Shown: positions 36,137 through 45,211, numbered from the stretch's first letter. The stretch is DNA of 64,000 nucleotides from an uncultured Flavobacteriaceae bacterium (GCA_947500575.1 CANMSI010000002.1:372001-436000), one strand, 5' to 3'. Notes: generated from the letters alone by a model not told the origin. Translations and numbers: made by a program.

Positions 36137-36314
36137 CGCTATATTTTAGGAAACATTGTACTAATCAAGATTCCTTTGAAATCCATTGTGTTTTTGAAAC
36201 TCTTTAGAAACTGTATTACTAAACCCCTAAAATATGGACGCTCATTTCTCCTATTTGTTTTAACCAAAATTTTATGAGGCCAGGTTTAGCATCAAGATTC
36301 TATTTTACATAATA
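36137..36314. repeat. dispersed intergenic repeat, part B, copy 2
   Basis: Related to 25952-26150 over its length and ends with the boundary motif TCTATTTTACATAATAT directly after the DUF2779 stop codon. It lies upstream of the 87-residue gene. Confidence 0.75.
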
Positions 36315-38279
36315 TTAGTAATTAATAGATTCCCTAAAAAACTCATATATCATTACCATTGCTAATGTATCTAACTCACAATACATTAATAATGCTTTTC
36401 TTATTTCTAGTCTTTCTGCATCATTCATTTCTTGAAATTGTAATTTTGAATATGCAATTAATGCAGCTCCACCATTGTCTATTCCTTCTAAATCTGACAT
36501 TAAACTATCTAATTCATCTTCACTCCAATCATCGAATAATTGTGGTAAACTTTTATATGGACTTATAATTTTATCATTTTCATCAAATTCAATAAATACT
36601 TTATACTCATCAAAATTTAAACTGGATAAAGAAATCTCTTTTATAGATTTTGAATATTTATTTTTTAAATATTTACTACGATTCAAAACTGCTGGTAACA
36701 CTGCCTTAATAGAGTTAGAACCTTTCGTTTGAGGGTCATAATAGTATAGCTTAACCATTTCACATAAATCTATCATATCTCTATCTCCAACCCAGGAAAT
36801 AGCACTTTCTTTTTTTGAATGGCTAATAGATTGTATAAACTCAATTAATTCTTCTTTGTCCTTTTCATTTGAAGATATTAATTGTTCATGGATAGCATTA
36901 AGAATAGTGTTTTCGTGATAAGAATATTTAAATATGCTTCCATCATCCAAGGACAAGGATTTTTTTAAGTTTCTTAAAAAATCAAAGTTCGGAAAACTAC
37001 CAGCTTCAGAGTTAATATATTCAGTTTCGTGAGAAATAGAACCATCTTCTAAAACTTTATGATGTGAAAATTGAAATGCAATTTGCTCATAAGGTTTTTT
37101 TCCTTTATTAAATGGTATTGCCACTGTTGAAGTTTCAAAATCAATGAAGTGTAATGGAAATTTCCAACTACTCATTTCTAATTTCAATCCATCAATATCA
37201 ATATAAGGTGTATTATCGTTTTCTTTAACTTTACTTATTTGTAACCACTGCCTTTCTGATAATGATAGTCCATTAGGTTTTGGTACAATTGTTATTTCAT
37301 CTTCAGTTATATCCTTCATTAAATATATTCCTTCTTCAATCAATCTGGATGCAGGTTTAAAATTACCTACTTCATAAACTTTAGGCTCATTAGTAATTAT
37401 TTGTTTAGATGCATTTAATTGTTTTGTCCAACATTCAATATAACCACTATTTAAATTGTCATTATAAATTGTGTAGAATTCACAGTTTTTACATTTTACA
37501 TTGACTGGAGAATTTATTTTTATATCCTTTGAATAATACTCCGTAAATAGAGAAATAGCCTCTATAAAGGATAATGACTCATCATATTTAAAGACTCCAT
37601 ACTTAATATTTGAAATAATTGTTTCAACTGGTACTTTAGCTAAAATAGACTCTCCAATATCATCTTTAGTAGTTCCTTCTTCAACAATTATTCCTGTACG
37701 GTTATTCGATTTAGATGTTATCTTAAATTTTTGATTTAAGCCATCTTCACTAGCTGTTTTACTTTTATCTATTAGTAATAGAAAAGGTTTAATTGTCCAA
37801 TTTGAAAAGGCATTTTCCATTACATAATTTTGAAAAGCAATATCAAATAAATACGCTTTCCATTCACTTCGAAGTCCTCCCCTTTTCCCTAAAATCGAAT
37901 ATTCATCATTGGAATTTATGGATTTAGCTTTAACTTCAATTAACTCTATAGAATTACCTTTTTTTACTAAAATATCAACTCTAATAAAACAATTATTGTA
38001 CAAAAAAGCAGGTTCATAAATAATGACATTTTCTTGCTTTAGCAATTCATTGGTTTTCTCTACTAATAAATCATAATCCCATGGATTACCATCAACAAGC
38101 GTACCTCCATCATATTCTAATCTTGCTAACTCCTCGACCTGAAAACCGCCTTGTGCTAATGCTTCTAGAAAATCATCTTCCTTCTTTTGGTTAGCGTATT
38201 CCTTTTTATTCGTATAATAAAGTTTTGTTGGACATTCCAACCCTAATTTAAATCTTGATTTTGTTAAATATCTTTTCAT
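36315..38279 (-). CDS. DUF2779 protein: Cas4-like nuclease plus DEDD exonuclease-like domain
   Basis: A 654-residue protein. The N-terminus (SRFKLGLECPTKLYY) and the strand pair NCFIRVDILVKKGNSIELIEVKAK form a PD-(D/E)XK, Cas4/RecB-type nuclease core. A cysteine cluster (VKCKNCEFYTIYN and later EC) could hold an Fe-S cluster. The C-terminal half matches DUF2779, an RNase H-like 3'-5' exonuclease fold with FIDFETSTVAIP, FKYSYHENTIL and MYCELDTLAMV. It probably acts on nucleic acid. It follows the RT pair on the same strand, separated by an RNA candidate and terminator. A defence role is inferred. Confidence 0.8.
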   Translation of the reverse strand: MKRYLTKSRFKLGLECPTKLYYTNKKEYANQKKEDDFLEALAQGGFQVEELARLEYDGGTLVDGNPWDYDLLVEKTNELLKQENVIIYEPAFLYNNCFIRVDILVKKGNSIELIEVKAKSINSNDEYSILGKRGGLRSEWKAYLFDIAFQNYVMENAFSNWTIKPFLLLIDKSKTASEDGLNQKFKITSKSNNRTGIIVEEGTTKDDIGESILAKVPVETIISNIKYGVFKYDESLSFIEAISLFTEYYSKDIKINSPVNVKCKNCEFYTIYNDNLNSGYIECWTKQLNASKQIITNEPKVYEVGNFKPASRLIEEGIYLMKDITEDEITIVPKPNGLSLSERQWLQISKVKENDNTPYIDIDGLKLEMSSWKFPLHFIDFETSTVAIPFNKGKKPYEQIAFQFSHHKVLEDGSISHETEYINSEAGSFPNFDFLRNLKKSLSLDDGSIFKYSYHENTILNAIHEQLISSNEKDKEELIEFIQSISHSKKESAISWVGDRDMIDLCEMVKLYYYDPQTKGSNSIKAVLPAVLNRSKYLKNKYSKSIKEISLSSLNFDEYKVFIEFDENDKIISPYKSLPQLFDDWSEDELDSLMSDLEGIDNGGAALIAYSKLQFQEMNDAERLEIRKALLMYCELDTLAMVMIYEFFRESINY

Positions 38280-38283
38280 TAAA

Positions 38284-38404
38284 ATGAATAAAAAAAGTTA
38301 GTCCCAGAAAAAACTAACTTTGTGATTGTCTTTTTACGGACATATTAGAACGCTTGTGTGTGGCAATCGAAATTGCAAAATTTATCTGGTGCGTCCTTTT
38401 ATTA
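38284..38404 (-). ncRNA. structured RNA candidate of the DRT3-like system
   Basis: The 120 bases between the second RT and DUF2779 fold well on the minus strand. An outer GGAC/GUCC pairing encloses a GCAAU-UUCG-AUUGC hairpin (38363-38376), directly followed by an exposed CACACAC (38356-38362). The 3' end is a hairpin (AAAGUUAGU/ACUAACUUU) with a U run, a terminator at 38290-38321. DRT3 systems are known to encode an ncRNA; an AC-repeat template for poly(GT) synthesis has been reported for them as I recall. The boundaries are estimates, and the 5' end may lie inside the RT gene. Confidence 0.6.
38290..38321 (-). terminator. rho-independent terminator ending the RT/ncRNA transcript
   Basis: AAAGTTAGT and ACTAACTTT (minus strand) form a nine-base stem with a ten-base loop, followed by about seven Ts. 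It sits just before the DUF2779 start, so that gene likely needs its own promoter or readthrough. Confidence 0.85.
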
Positions 38405-40627
38405 TTAAGAGTATGGCTCTAATGAGCTTTTAGCATTCATTTCTTCTACTAAATTAAAATTATCCCATTTTGTAAACCAATACTTTTGTTTTACAACAAA
38501 TTTAATGAATACTTCCTGTTCTGTTTTAATATCAAAAAGTTCTAATATCTGTATTTTAAAATCTTCTTTTAGATATGGACAAGATATTAAATCAAAAAAC
38601 AAAAGTACCAATTCTGAATGTTTAGTTCTTTTATTTTCTTCAATACCTTTTATTTTAGCAATTATTCCTTTTTCCACTGCCTCCTTTAGTATAGAATACT
38701 GCTTAATATCCTTGAAATAGAATAATAAAACAGTTATTACAAAATAGTTGATGCTATTTTTAAATTCATAACCTTTACTACCATCATCTTTTTCAATTGT
38801 ATTTAGGTTCAGGTATTTAACTAACTGTTGTTTGGTTAATCTATATTCTTTGCCCAGTTCTTTTAATACAATCAAAAGATATAATGTCTCTATTTGCAAA
38901 TGTTCATCAATTTTACTTTTATCAAGTATCAATATTATTTCATCCAATATTTTTTTGAACACAATCTCTTGATTCAATTTATTAAATTGATTATTCAAAG
39001 CATAGGTCATACCTCCCACTGGTTCATCAAACTGAAATTTATATCTTTTTCTGAATGATTTAATGATAAAAGATAGAATGCTAACTAATTTAATAGTAGA
39101 ATTAACTTTTGGAGAAACTCCATAAAGGAAAAAGACAAAATCAAGCATTTCTACAATATATTTTGTAAAATTTGCTTCCTGCTTTGTTAATTTTTTTTCT
39201 TCCTCTTTAGTCAGTAATCCTTTAAATTTATCTTTGTCTAGTCTTTTTTTATGCTCCTCATACTTCTTGATATTACGCAACAAACTACTCCTGAAAATGG
39301 CTAAAGTGTAGTTCATAATATCTTTATAAGCAACATTTGAAACTACTACAATAGTTTTAAATTCAGTAATTAACTTGTTTGAATCACATCTAATATCAAC
39401 ATCACTTACCAATACTTTTTTTCTAGGAATAAAATCTTCATCACCTATATGTTCTTCAGGAATTTCTTTGTCTTCCTTATCACTTTCTTTTAAAATTTTA
39501 AATTTTATTCCTTCCTTTAAAAGATTAATAATTTTGTTTTTCGCTATAGTTATTTCCGTAATCAACGGTTTTTCATATTGCAAGGTTTTTGAGTTATTTA
39601 GTGATAACTTATATTCCTTCAACATGATTTTATAATTATCTAAAATTTCGTTCTTTGTTCTTTCATTGTTGTAAAAAACAAAAAAATCATCAACATATCG
39701 ATAAATTTCATAATCGACTTTATGATAAATACCTTTATCTCGTAATATTTGTTCAATTTTATTGTCAATACTTTGCAATATAAGCTCTGCAAAGATTCTT
39801 GAAAATTCAGGGCCAATAATTATTCCATTAGTCTCTCCATAGTTTGTATTTTGCATAAATTTGTCAAACTGTCCAGCAAATGTTTTGGAATCGTAATATT
39901 CCTTTACAAACTCTTTATTTGCAATAGCCCAAGAAAGTGAATGAGTATAGAGGCTATCGAAGCATTTAGCTATATCAAACTTAATCATTTTATCATACTT
40001 TTTTTCAGCACGATGATATGCATAATGTTCATAGAATTTATAAATATTTGAAAACCTCTTGTATGTAAAAAATGTTTTCAAGCTTTTGTATTCTTTCCCA
40101 CTTTCCTCTATAAAATCGTCTTCATCTCCTTTATTCTGAACATATGTATTGTCATTTGAAAAAACAAATTTTGCTATATTATCAGGCTTTCTTATTGAGT
40201 AAGGACTGACTTTAGAGTAATAAAGAATTAACTCTTTATATCTTTCATAAAATGAAATCAACTCTATTTGACTTTTAGGATGTGGTATTGCTAAATCTCT
40301 AAAATCTTTTTCTTTATGAGTTATTTTATAATTGAAAGCAATTTTTCTAAACTCTTTCTTTCTAGAATTTAGTTTCCGTTTATTTTTTTCAGAATGCCCA
40401 TTAGCATCAAAGAGTATCTTTACTACTTTCTGTAAACTGTTCTCATCTTTACAGTCAATCCAGTGGAAAGAATTATCCTCAAAATCAAATTTCACTTTAT
40501 GGTTAATCAAAAACTCATAAAAATGCCTATTTGAAAATATAATTGGTGTTTCATATGGAAGTACATCACTTAAAATCGCTCTTTCAATAGCGTATTTGAT
40601 TGGTAATTTTAATTTACTTTTCTTCAT
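38405..40627 (-). CDS. drt3b: reverse transcriptase, Drt3b/UG8-like
   Basis: A 740-residue protein with a reverse-transcriptase core at about residues 205-340. Motif A is MIKFDIAKCFDSLYTHS (D218), motif B GETNGIIIGPEFSRIFAE, and motif C YRYVDDFFVFY (YVDD at 311-314), so the catalytic aspartates are present. A C-terminal helical region of about 350 residues has no named domain; there is no maturase, endonuclease or integrase domain. Its start is one base after the stop of the other RT gene. Two adjacent RTs, short then long, fit defence-associated RT type 3. The UG8 assignment is inferred from order and size. Confidence 0.7.
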   Translation of the reverse strand: MKKSKLKLPIKYAIERAILSDVLPYETPIIFSNRHFYEFLINHKVKFDFEDNSFHWIDCKDENSLQKVVKILFDANGHSEKNKRKLNSRKKEFRKIAFNYKITHKEKDFRDLAIPHPKSQIELISFYERYKELILYYSKVSPYSIRKPDNIAKFVFSNDNTYVQNKGDEDDFIEESGKEYKSLKTFFTYKRFSNIYKFYEHYAYHRAEKKYDKMIKFDIAKCFDSLYTHSLSWAIANKEFVKEYYDSKTFAGQFDKFMQNTNYGETNGIIIGPEFSRIFAELILQSIDNKIEQILRDKGIYHKVDYEIYRYVDDFFVFYNNERTKNEILDNYKIMLKEYKLSLNNSKTLQYEKPLITEITIAKNKIINLLKEGIKFKILKESDKEDKEIPEEHIGDEDFIPRKKVLVSDVDIRCDSNKLITEFKTIVVVSNVAYKDIMNYTLAIFRSSLLRNIKKYEEHKKRLDKDKFKGLLTKEEEKKLTKQEANFTKYIVEMLDFVFFLYGVSPKVNSTIKLVSILSFIIKSFRKRYKFQFDEPVGGMTYALNNQFNKLNQEIVFKKILDEIILILDKSKIDEHLQIETLYLLIVLKELGKEYRLTKQQLVKYLNLNTIEKDDGSKGYEFKNSINYFVITVLLFYFKDIKQYSILKEAVEKGIIAKIKGIEENKRTKHSELVLLFFDLISCPYLKEDFKIQILELFDIKTEQEVFIKFVVKQKYWFTKWDNFNLVEEMNAKSSLEPYS

Positions 40628-40628
40628 T

Positions 40629-42062
40629 CTATTTCCAAATTGAAATTACTCGTTCAAAATTATTATCTAACTTCTTTAGCTCTTTTAATGGAGCTGGTCT
40701 TAAGTCTGCAATATTCTTCCGTTTGGAATTAATATTAAAAAAAGATTTGTTTTTGAAACCTTCCTTAAAACTATAACTCTTGAGTTTTAAATTTAATTTT
40801 GGATATTCAGCAATAGGTAATTTTTCATCAATTACTCTTATTAATTCATTGTCTAGGAAATCCAAATCTGAACAATCGTTTTCAATTAAACTATTAGAAT
40901 AGTATATTCCAACCAATCCTTTTTTCGGTTTGTGCAAACGTGTATTTTTTGTTAGATAATTCATTCTGTGAATCAATAATTTTGAAGCTTCATTTTGAGA
41001 AAACTCTTTTTGAATTAAGTATGTGTTTATTGTCTTTTCTATTCGTTGCACATATTTATTCTTTTTGTTTTGAGAGAGTGAAGTTTCTAAATATTTTCTA
41101 TTCTCAATTTTAAAAATGTAACCCAAGAATACAATCTCGAACAAATCATTTTTCCTTGTGTCAATCATTTTTGTCTTATCTGGACTCTCATTTAAAGTCA
41201 ATCCATATTGTTCAACAATTTCTTTTACTTGTGTTAAATAATCTGCTTCAGAAACTTCCCAATTAGGCACATAAACAATTACAATGTCATCAACATATCT
41301 TGCATAATAACTAACGTTTCTTATTCTTTTAATTTTATTATCAACTTCTCGCATAAATAGCTCTGCTAAATAGGCACTTATTCCTGCGCCTCTTGGTATA
41401 CCTCTTCTCTCCTCTTTAGGTAAACCCAATTGGTCAGTAATTTCATTGTAACTATAAAGCAGACTGTTTATTAAGGTTTTAGATTTAGGGCTTAACAATT
41501 GGTTATTGTTTATCATACCTAACAATTTCTTTTGTAGAACACTTTCGTAAAAGCCTCTTATATCTGTTCTTAATAAGATTTTTGGATAATCATCTTTTAA
41601 CAAACTTTGTAGTTGTTTAGAAATTAAATATCTATTTCCTTGTTTAACTTTAAAAGTTCGATTTATGTTAAACTGTAGTTGTTTCATAGCAAAATATGAA
41701 GATGCATCCTTCCCAATTGGATAAACATTCTTGCCACTTGCTTCGTGTAGGAATTTAGAAAACACAAACTTAAATCCTTTACTATTTACATTTTCGACAT
41801 ATTCTTGTAAACTAATTTCTAATTCATTTTTTTTACTCTCTTCTATAACTTTCTTTTCTTCATAGAGTTTTAATAGATGTTCGTCGTCTTTTTCTTTATC
41901 TCCAGTACTTTTGTAAATTTTAATAATATTTCTTTGCTTCTTTAATTCATTAGAAAGTATGTGGAATTTATCAGAATAATACTCTTTTTCAAAGTTTCCT
42001 TTGCGGTTTTCTATTTCAAATATTTTATTAAAGTTTTCTAACGAGAAAGATTGATTGAGCAT
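40629..42062 (-). CDS. drt3a: reverse transcriptase, Drt3a/UG3-like
   Basis: A 477-residue reverse transcriptase. The N-terminal helical part of about 95 residues is Lys/Glu-rich. Motif A is LLRTDIRGFYESV (D167), motif B RRGIPRGAGISAYLAELFM, and motif C YARYVDDIVIVYV (YVDD at 256-259). A thumb-like basic C-terminus follows. It is first in the operon with the larger RT. It is not a retron-type RT by layout, since no msr-msd element lies in front. The name rests on the tandem arrangement and is not confirmed by comparison. Confidence 0.7.
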   Translation of the reverse strand: MLNQSFSLENFNKIFEIENRKGNFEKEYYSDKFHILSNELKKQRNIIKIYKSTGDKEKDDEHLLKLYEEKKVIEESKKNELEISLQEYVENVNSKGFKFVFSKFLHEASGKNVYPIGKDASSYFAMKQLQFNINRTFKVKQGNRYLISKQLQSLLKDDYPKILLRTDIRGFYESVLQKKLLGMINNNQLLSPKSKTLINSLLYSYNEITDQLGLPKEERRGIPRGAGISAYLAELFMREVDNKIKRIRNVSYYARYVDDIVIVYVPNWEVSEADYLTQVKEIVEQYGLTLNESPDKTKMIDTRKNDLFEIVFLGYIFKIENRKYLETSLSQNKKNKYVQRIEKTINTYLIQKEFSQNEASKLLIHRMNYLTKNTRLHKPKKGLVGIYYSNSLIENDCSDLDFLDNELIRVIDEKLPIAEYPKLNLKLKSYSFKEGFKNKSFFNINSKRKNIADLRPAPLKELKKLDNNFERVISIWK

Positions 42063-42228
42063 ATATGTTTTACTTAAATTATGGATAAAAAACTGTCTAT
42101 TCTAAATAGAAATATCTAGTTAGAAGCAAGCTAATTAATCTTACAAAGGGAGAGTTTGAATATAATGAATTTTGTAGGAATATTATTGAGGGAAAACCGT
42201 AAAAATTTGAGCGTAAGCTTATTTAAAT

Positions 42229-42266
42229 CCATTCCACACACATTACCCTCCCTCCTGCCGTCGGTC
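42229..42266. repeat. CCATTCC-type direct repeat, right copy
   Basis: CCATTCCACACACATT with a C/T-rich run and GCCGTCGG, related to 35186-35228. It lies upstream of the first RT gene and could mark the edge of an inserted islet. Confidence 0.55.
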
Positions 42267-42310
42267 AGTTAATAAGTGTTACTTATATAATTATTATTGA
42301 GATAAGGAAA

Positions 42311-42769
42311 CTAATTATCATGCTTGTTTTCCTTAGTATAATGTTGTGGCCAAAGAAAATATCCGCACACAGTTCCAATCACTAAAAATAGTATGTGCAT
42401 TTCTAGATTAAGAGTTTCTCCCTCAGTAGGAATCTCAACAAAAAAACCAAGACATTGAATAATAACTGAAATTAAAATGAGCAATAGAATCGCAATTCCT
42501 TCTGGAACGGTTTTCGCGGACTTTTTTCGTGCCAAAAACAAATGTCCCGACATTACTCCCCAAATCCATGTAAGAACAAAATATCTATCCCAAACAGCAT
42601 TTGTATGGATAACCTCGCTAATCGTATCAGTGTATGCATAAAGATAGATATCATAGAGTATTAAACCGATAACTGTTACAATGACTACGATTTGAGTTAA
42701 TTGTACCCCTTTTGAGTTAATAATATCTCTAATTTTTTCTTGTCGAGTGATATGTTCTTTTTGACTCAT
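42311..42769 (-). CDS. four-helix membrane protein, paralogue 1
   Basis: A 152-residue protein with four hydrophobic segments. It is paralogous to the next gene upstream: LILYDIYLYAYTD here and LIVFDIYLYFDKV there, LTWIWGVMSGHLFLA and IPYLWGVLAGHFFLG, then TVCGYFLWPQHY and AVIGHFFWSIKY. The conserved W-GV-GH-FL motif after helix 2 is the clearest landmark. No family is recognised. It is last in a three-gene operon. Confidence 0.7.
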   Translation of the reverse strand: MSQKEHITRQEKIRDIINSKGVQLTQIVVIVTVIGLILYDIYLYAYTDTISEVIHTNAVWDRYFVLTWIWGVMSGHLFLARKKSAKTVPEGIAILLLILISVIIQCLGFFVEIPTEGETLNLEMHILFLVIGTVCGYFLWPQHYTKENKHDN

Positions 42770-42778
42770 AGTTTAGGT

Positions 42779-43222
42779 TTATTGAATTTCAAAATATTTG
42801 ATTGACCAGAAAAAATGCCCAATAACTGCTCCAAAGACAAGTAGGGTGGCCTGAATATAGGGTCTCTTCTTAGATTTTTCATTTAGAACACCTTGTCGTT
42901 TTAAAATGAAGGTTATTATCCAAATAATGATTGCCAAACCAATTACAATTGCTAAACTGTAGAGGTTACTTGCTTTATCATTTCCAAAAGGAGATTTTAT
43001 CGTTCCCAAGAAGAAATGTCCAGCCAAGACACCCCAGAGGTATGGGATAAAGAAAAACTTATTATTGTAGACCCAGCGATGCAGAATATTGCTAATCGTA
43101 TTCCCATCAACTTTATCGAAGTACAAATAAATATCAAATACAATAAGTAAGCCAGCAACCCAAAGTAAAACAACTTCTACATTTTCTTGATTGAAAATAG
43201 CTTCCAAGGTAAGTAAGACCAT
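42779..43222 (-). CDS. four-helix membrane protein, paralogue 2
   Basis: A 147-residue paralogue of the preceding entry, nine bases away from it. It has four hydrophobic segments, the DIYLY motif after helix 1 and WGVLAGHFFLG after helix 2. The two may form a heteromer. The gene upstream, 62 bases away, encodes an exported coiled-coil/barrel protein. The function is unknown. Confidence 0.7.
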   Translation of the reverse strand: MVLLTLEAIFNQENVEVVLLWVAGLLIVFDIYLYFDKVDGNTISNILHRWVYNNKFFFIPYLWGVLAGHFFLGTIKSPFGNDKASNLYSLAIVIGLAIIIWIITFILKRQGVLNEKSKKRPYIQATLLVFGAVIGHFFWSIKYFEIQ

Positions 43223-43284
43223 TAGTTTTTGATTTTAAAGATGGTTAGTTAAAAGGAAAAAGATTTTGAATAGTTATATTTCGT

Positions 43285-44856
43285 TTAGTTAACCTCTACC
43301 CTGTTCGTTAGATTATAAGTCAGAGAAAGAAAGACTGATGTTTTAAAAACTTTTTCCGTGACATCTGAGATATCAATTTCTTCTATCAAATACTCTTCAT
43401 CTACTTCAAACTCCCCAGTTTTAAGTCGCTCAACATTTAAAAAACTAAGCCCAGCGTTCAGCATTAACCTCTCCCTTTTGCCCATAATTAAGGAGATTCC
43501 AGTATAAAAACTGAGATTCACATCCGCTAAATCTTGAAATCCGGCGCCAACCCCGAATAGTCCACCAACAGCGGTGCTTTTAGAATTACGTTTGTAGAAG
43601 TGCATAAAAGCACCGATGCCGGGATTTATAACATTGTTATTATCACGTTTTCTAAGAATGGAATTGCCTTCAGTTTCTGCATCTTCCAAAAAGAAGTTTT
43701 CATCTCTAGAATTTCTCCCAAAAGAAAAAGCAGGTCCGACACTAAAATCAACCTTAAGACCTCCTTCAATGGGGGCATTGAAATTAAATTCCTTGGACAT
43801 TTTAAATGCACCTAAAGCATGGGTTCTTTCTGGTACGATATTTACCACAAAATTGATAAAGTCACCATCTGCTTGAACAGGGGGGGCTGTTACTTCAAAG
43901 TTTTTGTCATTTTTCAATTCGGAATATAAAAAAAAGACTTCGCCATATACGTCCAGGAGCATTTGATCATTAGTTGAGACAACCAATGCATCTAACCTAT
44001 TAAGTTCATCGACATAAAATTTTTTCAATTTCTCATTCTCTATCGCATCAGAAATTGTTGCAAATTCTTGTTTTATACTTGAAAATCTTTGGTTCATATC
44101 CTTACTAGACCTTTCAGGACGTTCTGGAACTGGCAAATCATTGATATATTCTTTCATCTTTTCAAGCCCTACATCCTTCTGAGCCAATAAGATGAGTTCC
44201 TTTCGGAGTACTTTAAGTTTTTGTAAACTTTCAAATATTTCTTCAGCTGACTGAACAAGCTGATTTACCTTTGTTTTAAAGTTGTTGAGTTGTTCAATTT
44301 TACGCTCATATTGATTGATGATTAACTCTTTCTCCGCAATTTCATTTTTAAGTCGTTTAAGTTCTTCCTCATCTACATTACCATCATTGCTTTCTTCAGT
44401 TATTCCTAGAAAGTTTATCTTAATTGGAGTTAGTTCTTGAAGGGTTTCTTCTAGGTCTGTTTTTAATAGGTTTATTTCCTTATCTGGAACTTTTAAAACA
44501 CTATTTTTCGCCAACATTGCTTCTTTCATCAATTTATCTGCTTCATCGCCTTCGAGGGTATTGTCCAATTCAGTTGGAGAAAGCCTAAATAATCGCTGTA
44601 ATTCGGTTGGTATGGGTGTTTTAAGCTCAAAATTTGAACCATCAATTGTTACCTTATACAAGAAGGTATTAATGTTGGATAATTTGAAGATTAAAAACTG
44701 ACCATTTCTTACAGGGTCGGTTACCCTTGCTTTATCAATTTCTTTATTCAATTCTTGAAAATCAATCTCAATTTCTTGACGTTTATCGTCATTATTTTGT
44801 GAAAGAGCAAAATTTAAGTAAAGGGTACTCAAGAAAAACAGAAATATTCGTTTCAT
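43285..44856 (-). CDS. exported coiled-coil protein with C-terminal beta-barrel-like domain
   Basis: A 523-residue protein with a signal peptide (cleavage near ALSQN). Residues of about 165-300 have long coiled-coil stretches (EELKRLKNEIAEKELIINQY and onward). The last 180 residues alternate like an outer-membrane barrel (VDFSVGPAFSFGRN, GGLFGVGAGFQ, LSFYTGISLIMGKRERLMLN, VFLSLTYNLT). It probably sits in the outer membrane with a periplasmic coiled-coil arm. It heads an operon with the two four-helix proteins. No known family is recognised. Confidence 0.7.
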   Translation of the reverse strand: MKRIFLFFLSTLYLNFALSQNNDDKRQEIEIDFQELNKEIDKARVTDPVRNGQFLIFKLSNINTFLYKVTIDGSNFELKTPIPTELQRLFRLSPTELDNTLEGDEADKLMKEAMLAKNSVLKVPDKEINLLKTDLEETLQELTPIKINFLGITEESNDGNVDEEELKRLKNEIAEKELIINQYERKIEQLNNFKTKVNQLVQSAEEIFESLQKLKVLRKELILLAQKDVGLEKMKEYINDLPVPERPERSSKDMNQRFSSIKQEFATISDAIENEKLKKFYVDELNRLDALVVSTNDQMLLDVYGEVFFLYSELKNDKNFEVTAPPVQADGDFINFVVNIVPERTHALGAFKMSKEFNFNAPIEGGLKVDFSVGPAFSFGRNSRDENFFLEDAETEGNSILRKRDNNNVINPGIGAFMHFYKRNSKSTAVGGLFGVGAGFQDLADVNLSFYTGISLIMGKRERLMLNAGLSFLNVERLKTGEFEVDEEYLIEEIDISDVTEKVFKTSVFLSLTYNLTNRVEVN

Positions 44857-45211
44857 AATTAAACTTTATTTAGTGAAGTTTTAAGCCTAAGAGGTTAGTA
44901 TATTACTTTTAATTAAACATTGATTTCTTATAGTATTGAGAATTATTCCATAAAGATTCATTTTCAATATTTGTTTTTCAATACCCATTGATGGGTAAAT
45001 TTGAATTATTTTTGGGGGAGATTTTGTAGGAAGTATATTTTGGAGTACTTAAATATATGAAATATTAACAAGAAATAAATTACGCTTTTCGTAATAGAAA
45101 AATACTTGTAGTAAAATACCATTTAAAAGGCGTTCTACAGAAAGATAGCGAATGCACGACTAGAATGGTTCGAATAGTTTTGTAGCCTAAAACAGCTCAG
45201 GTACCTAAAGC
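44857..45211. other. intergenic region without recognised content
   Basis: About 355 bases of AT-rich DNA between two minus-strand genes. It must hold the promoter for the coiled-coil protein operon. I see no gene, clear terminator or repeat in it. Confidence 0.5.

Noticed and set aside
25362-36314. Classical integron with attC sites
   Set aside because: No integrase gene lies in the window, and the motif lacks the GTTRRRY core. Only the cassette-like layout is reported.
38284-42062. Retron, group II intron or diversity-generating retroelement
   Set aside because: Two adjacent RTs, no msr-msd-like element before an RT, no maturase or endonuclease domain, and no template/variable repeat pair with a target gene.
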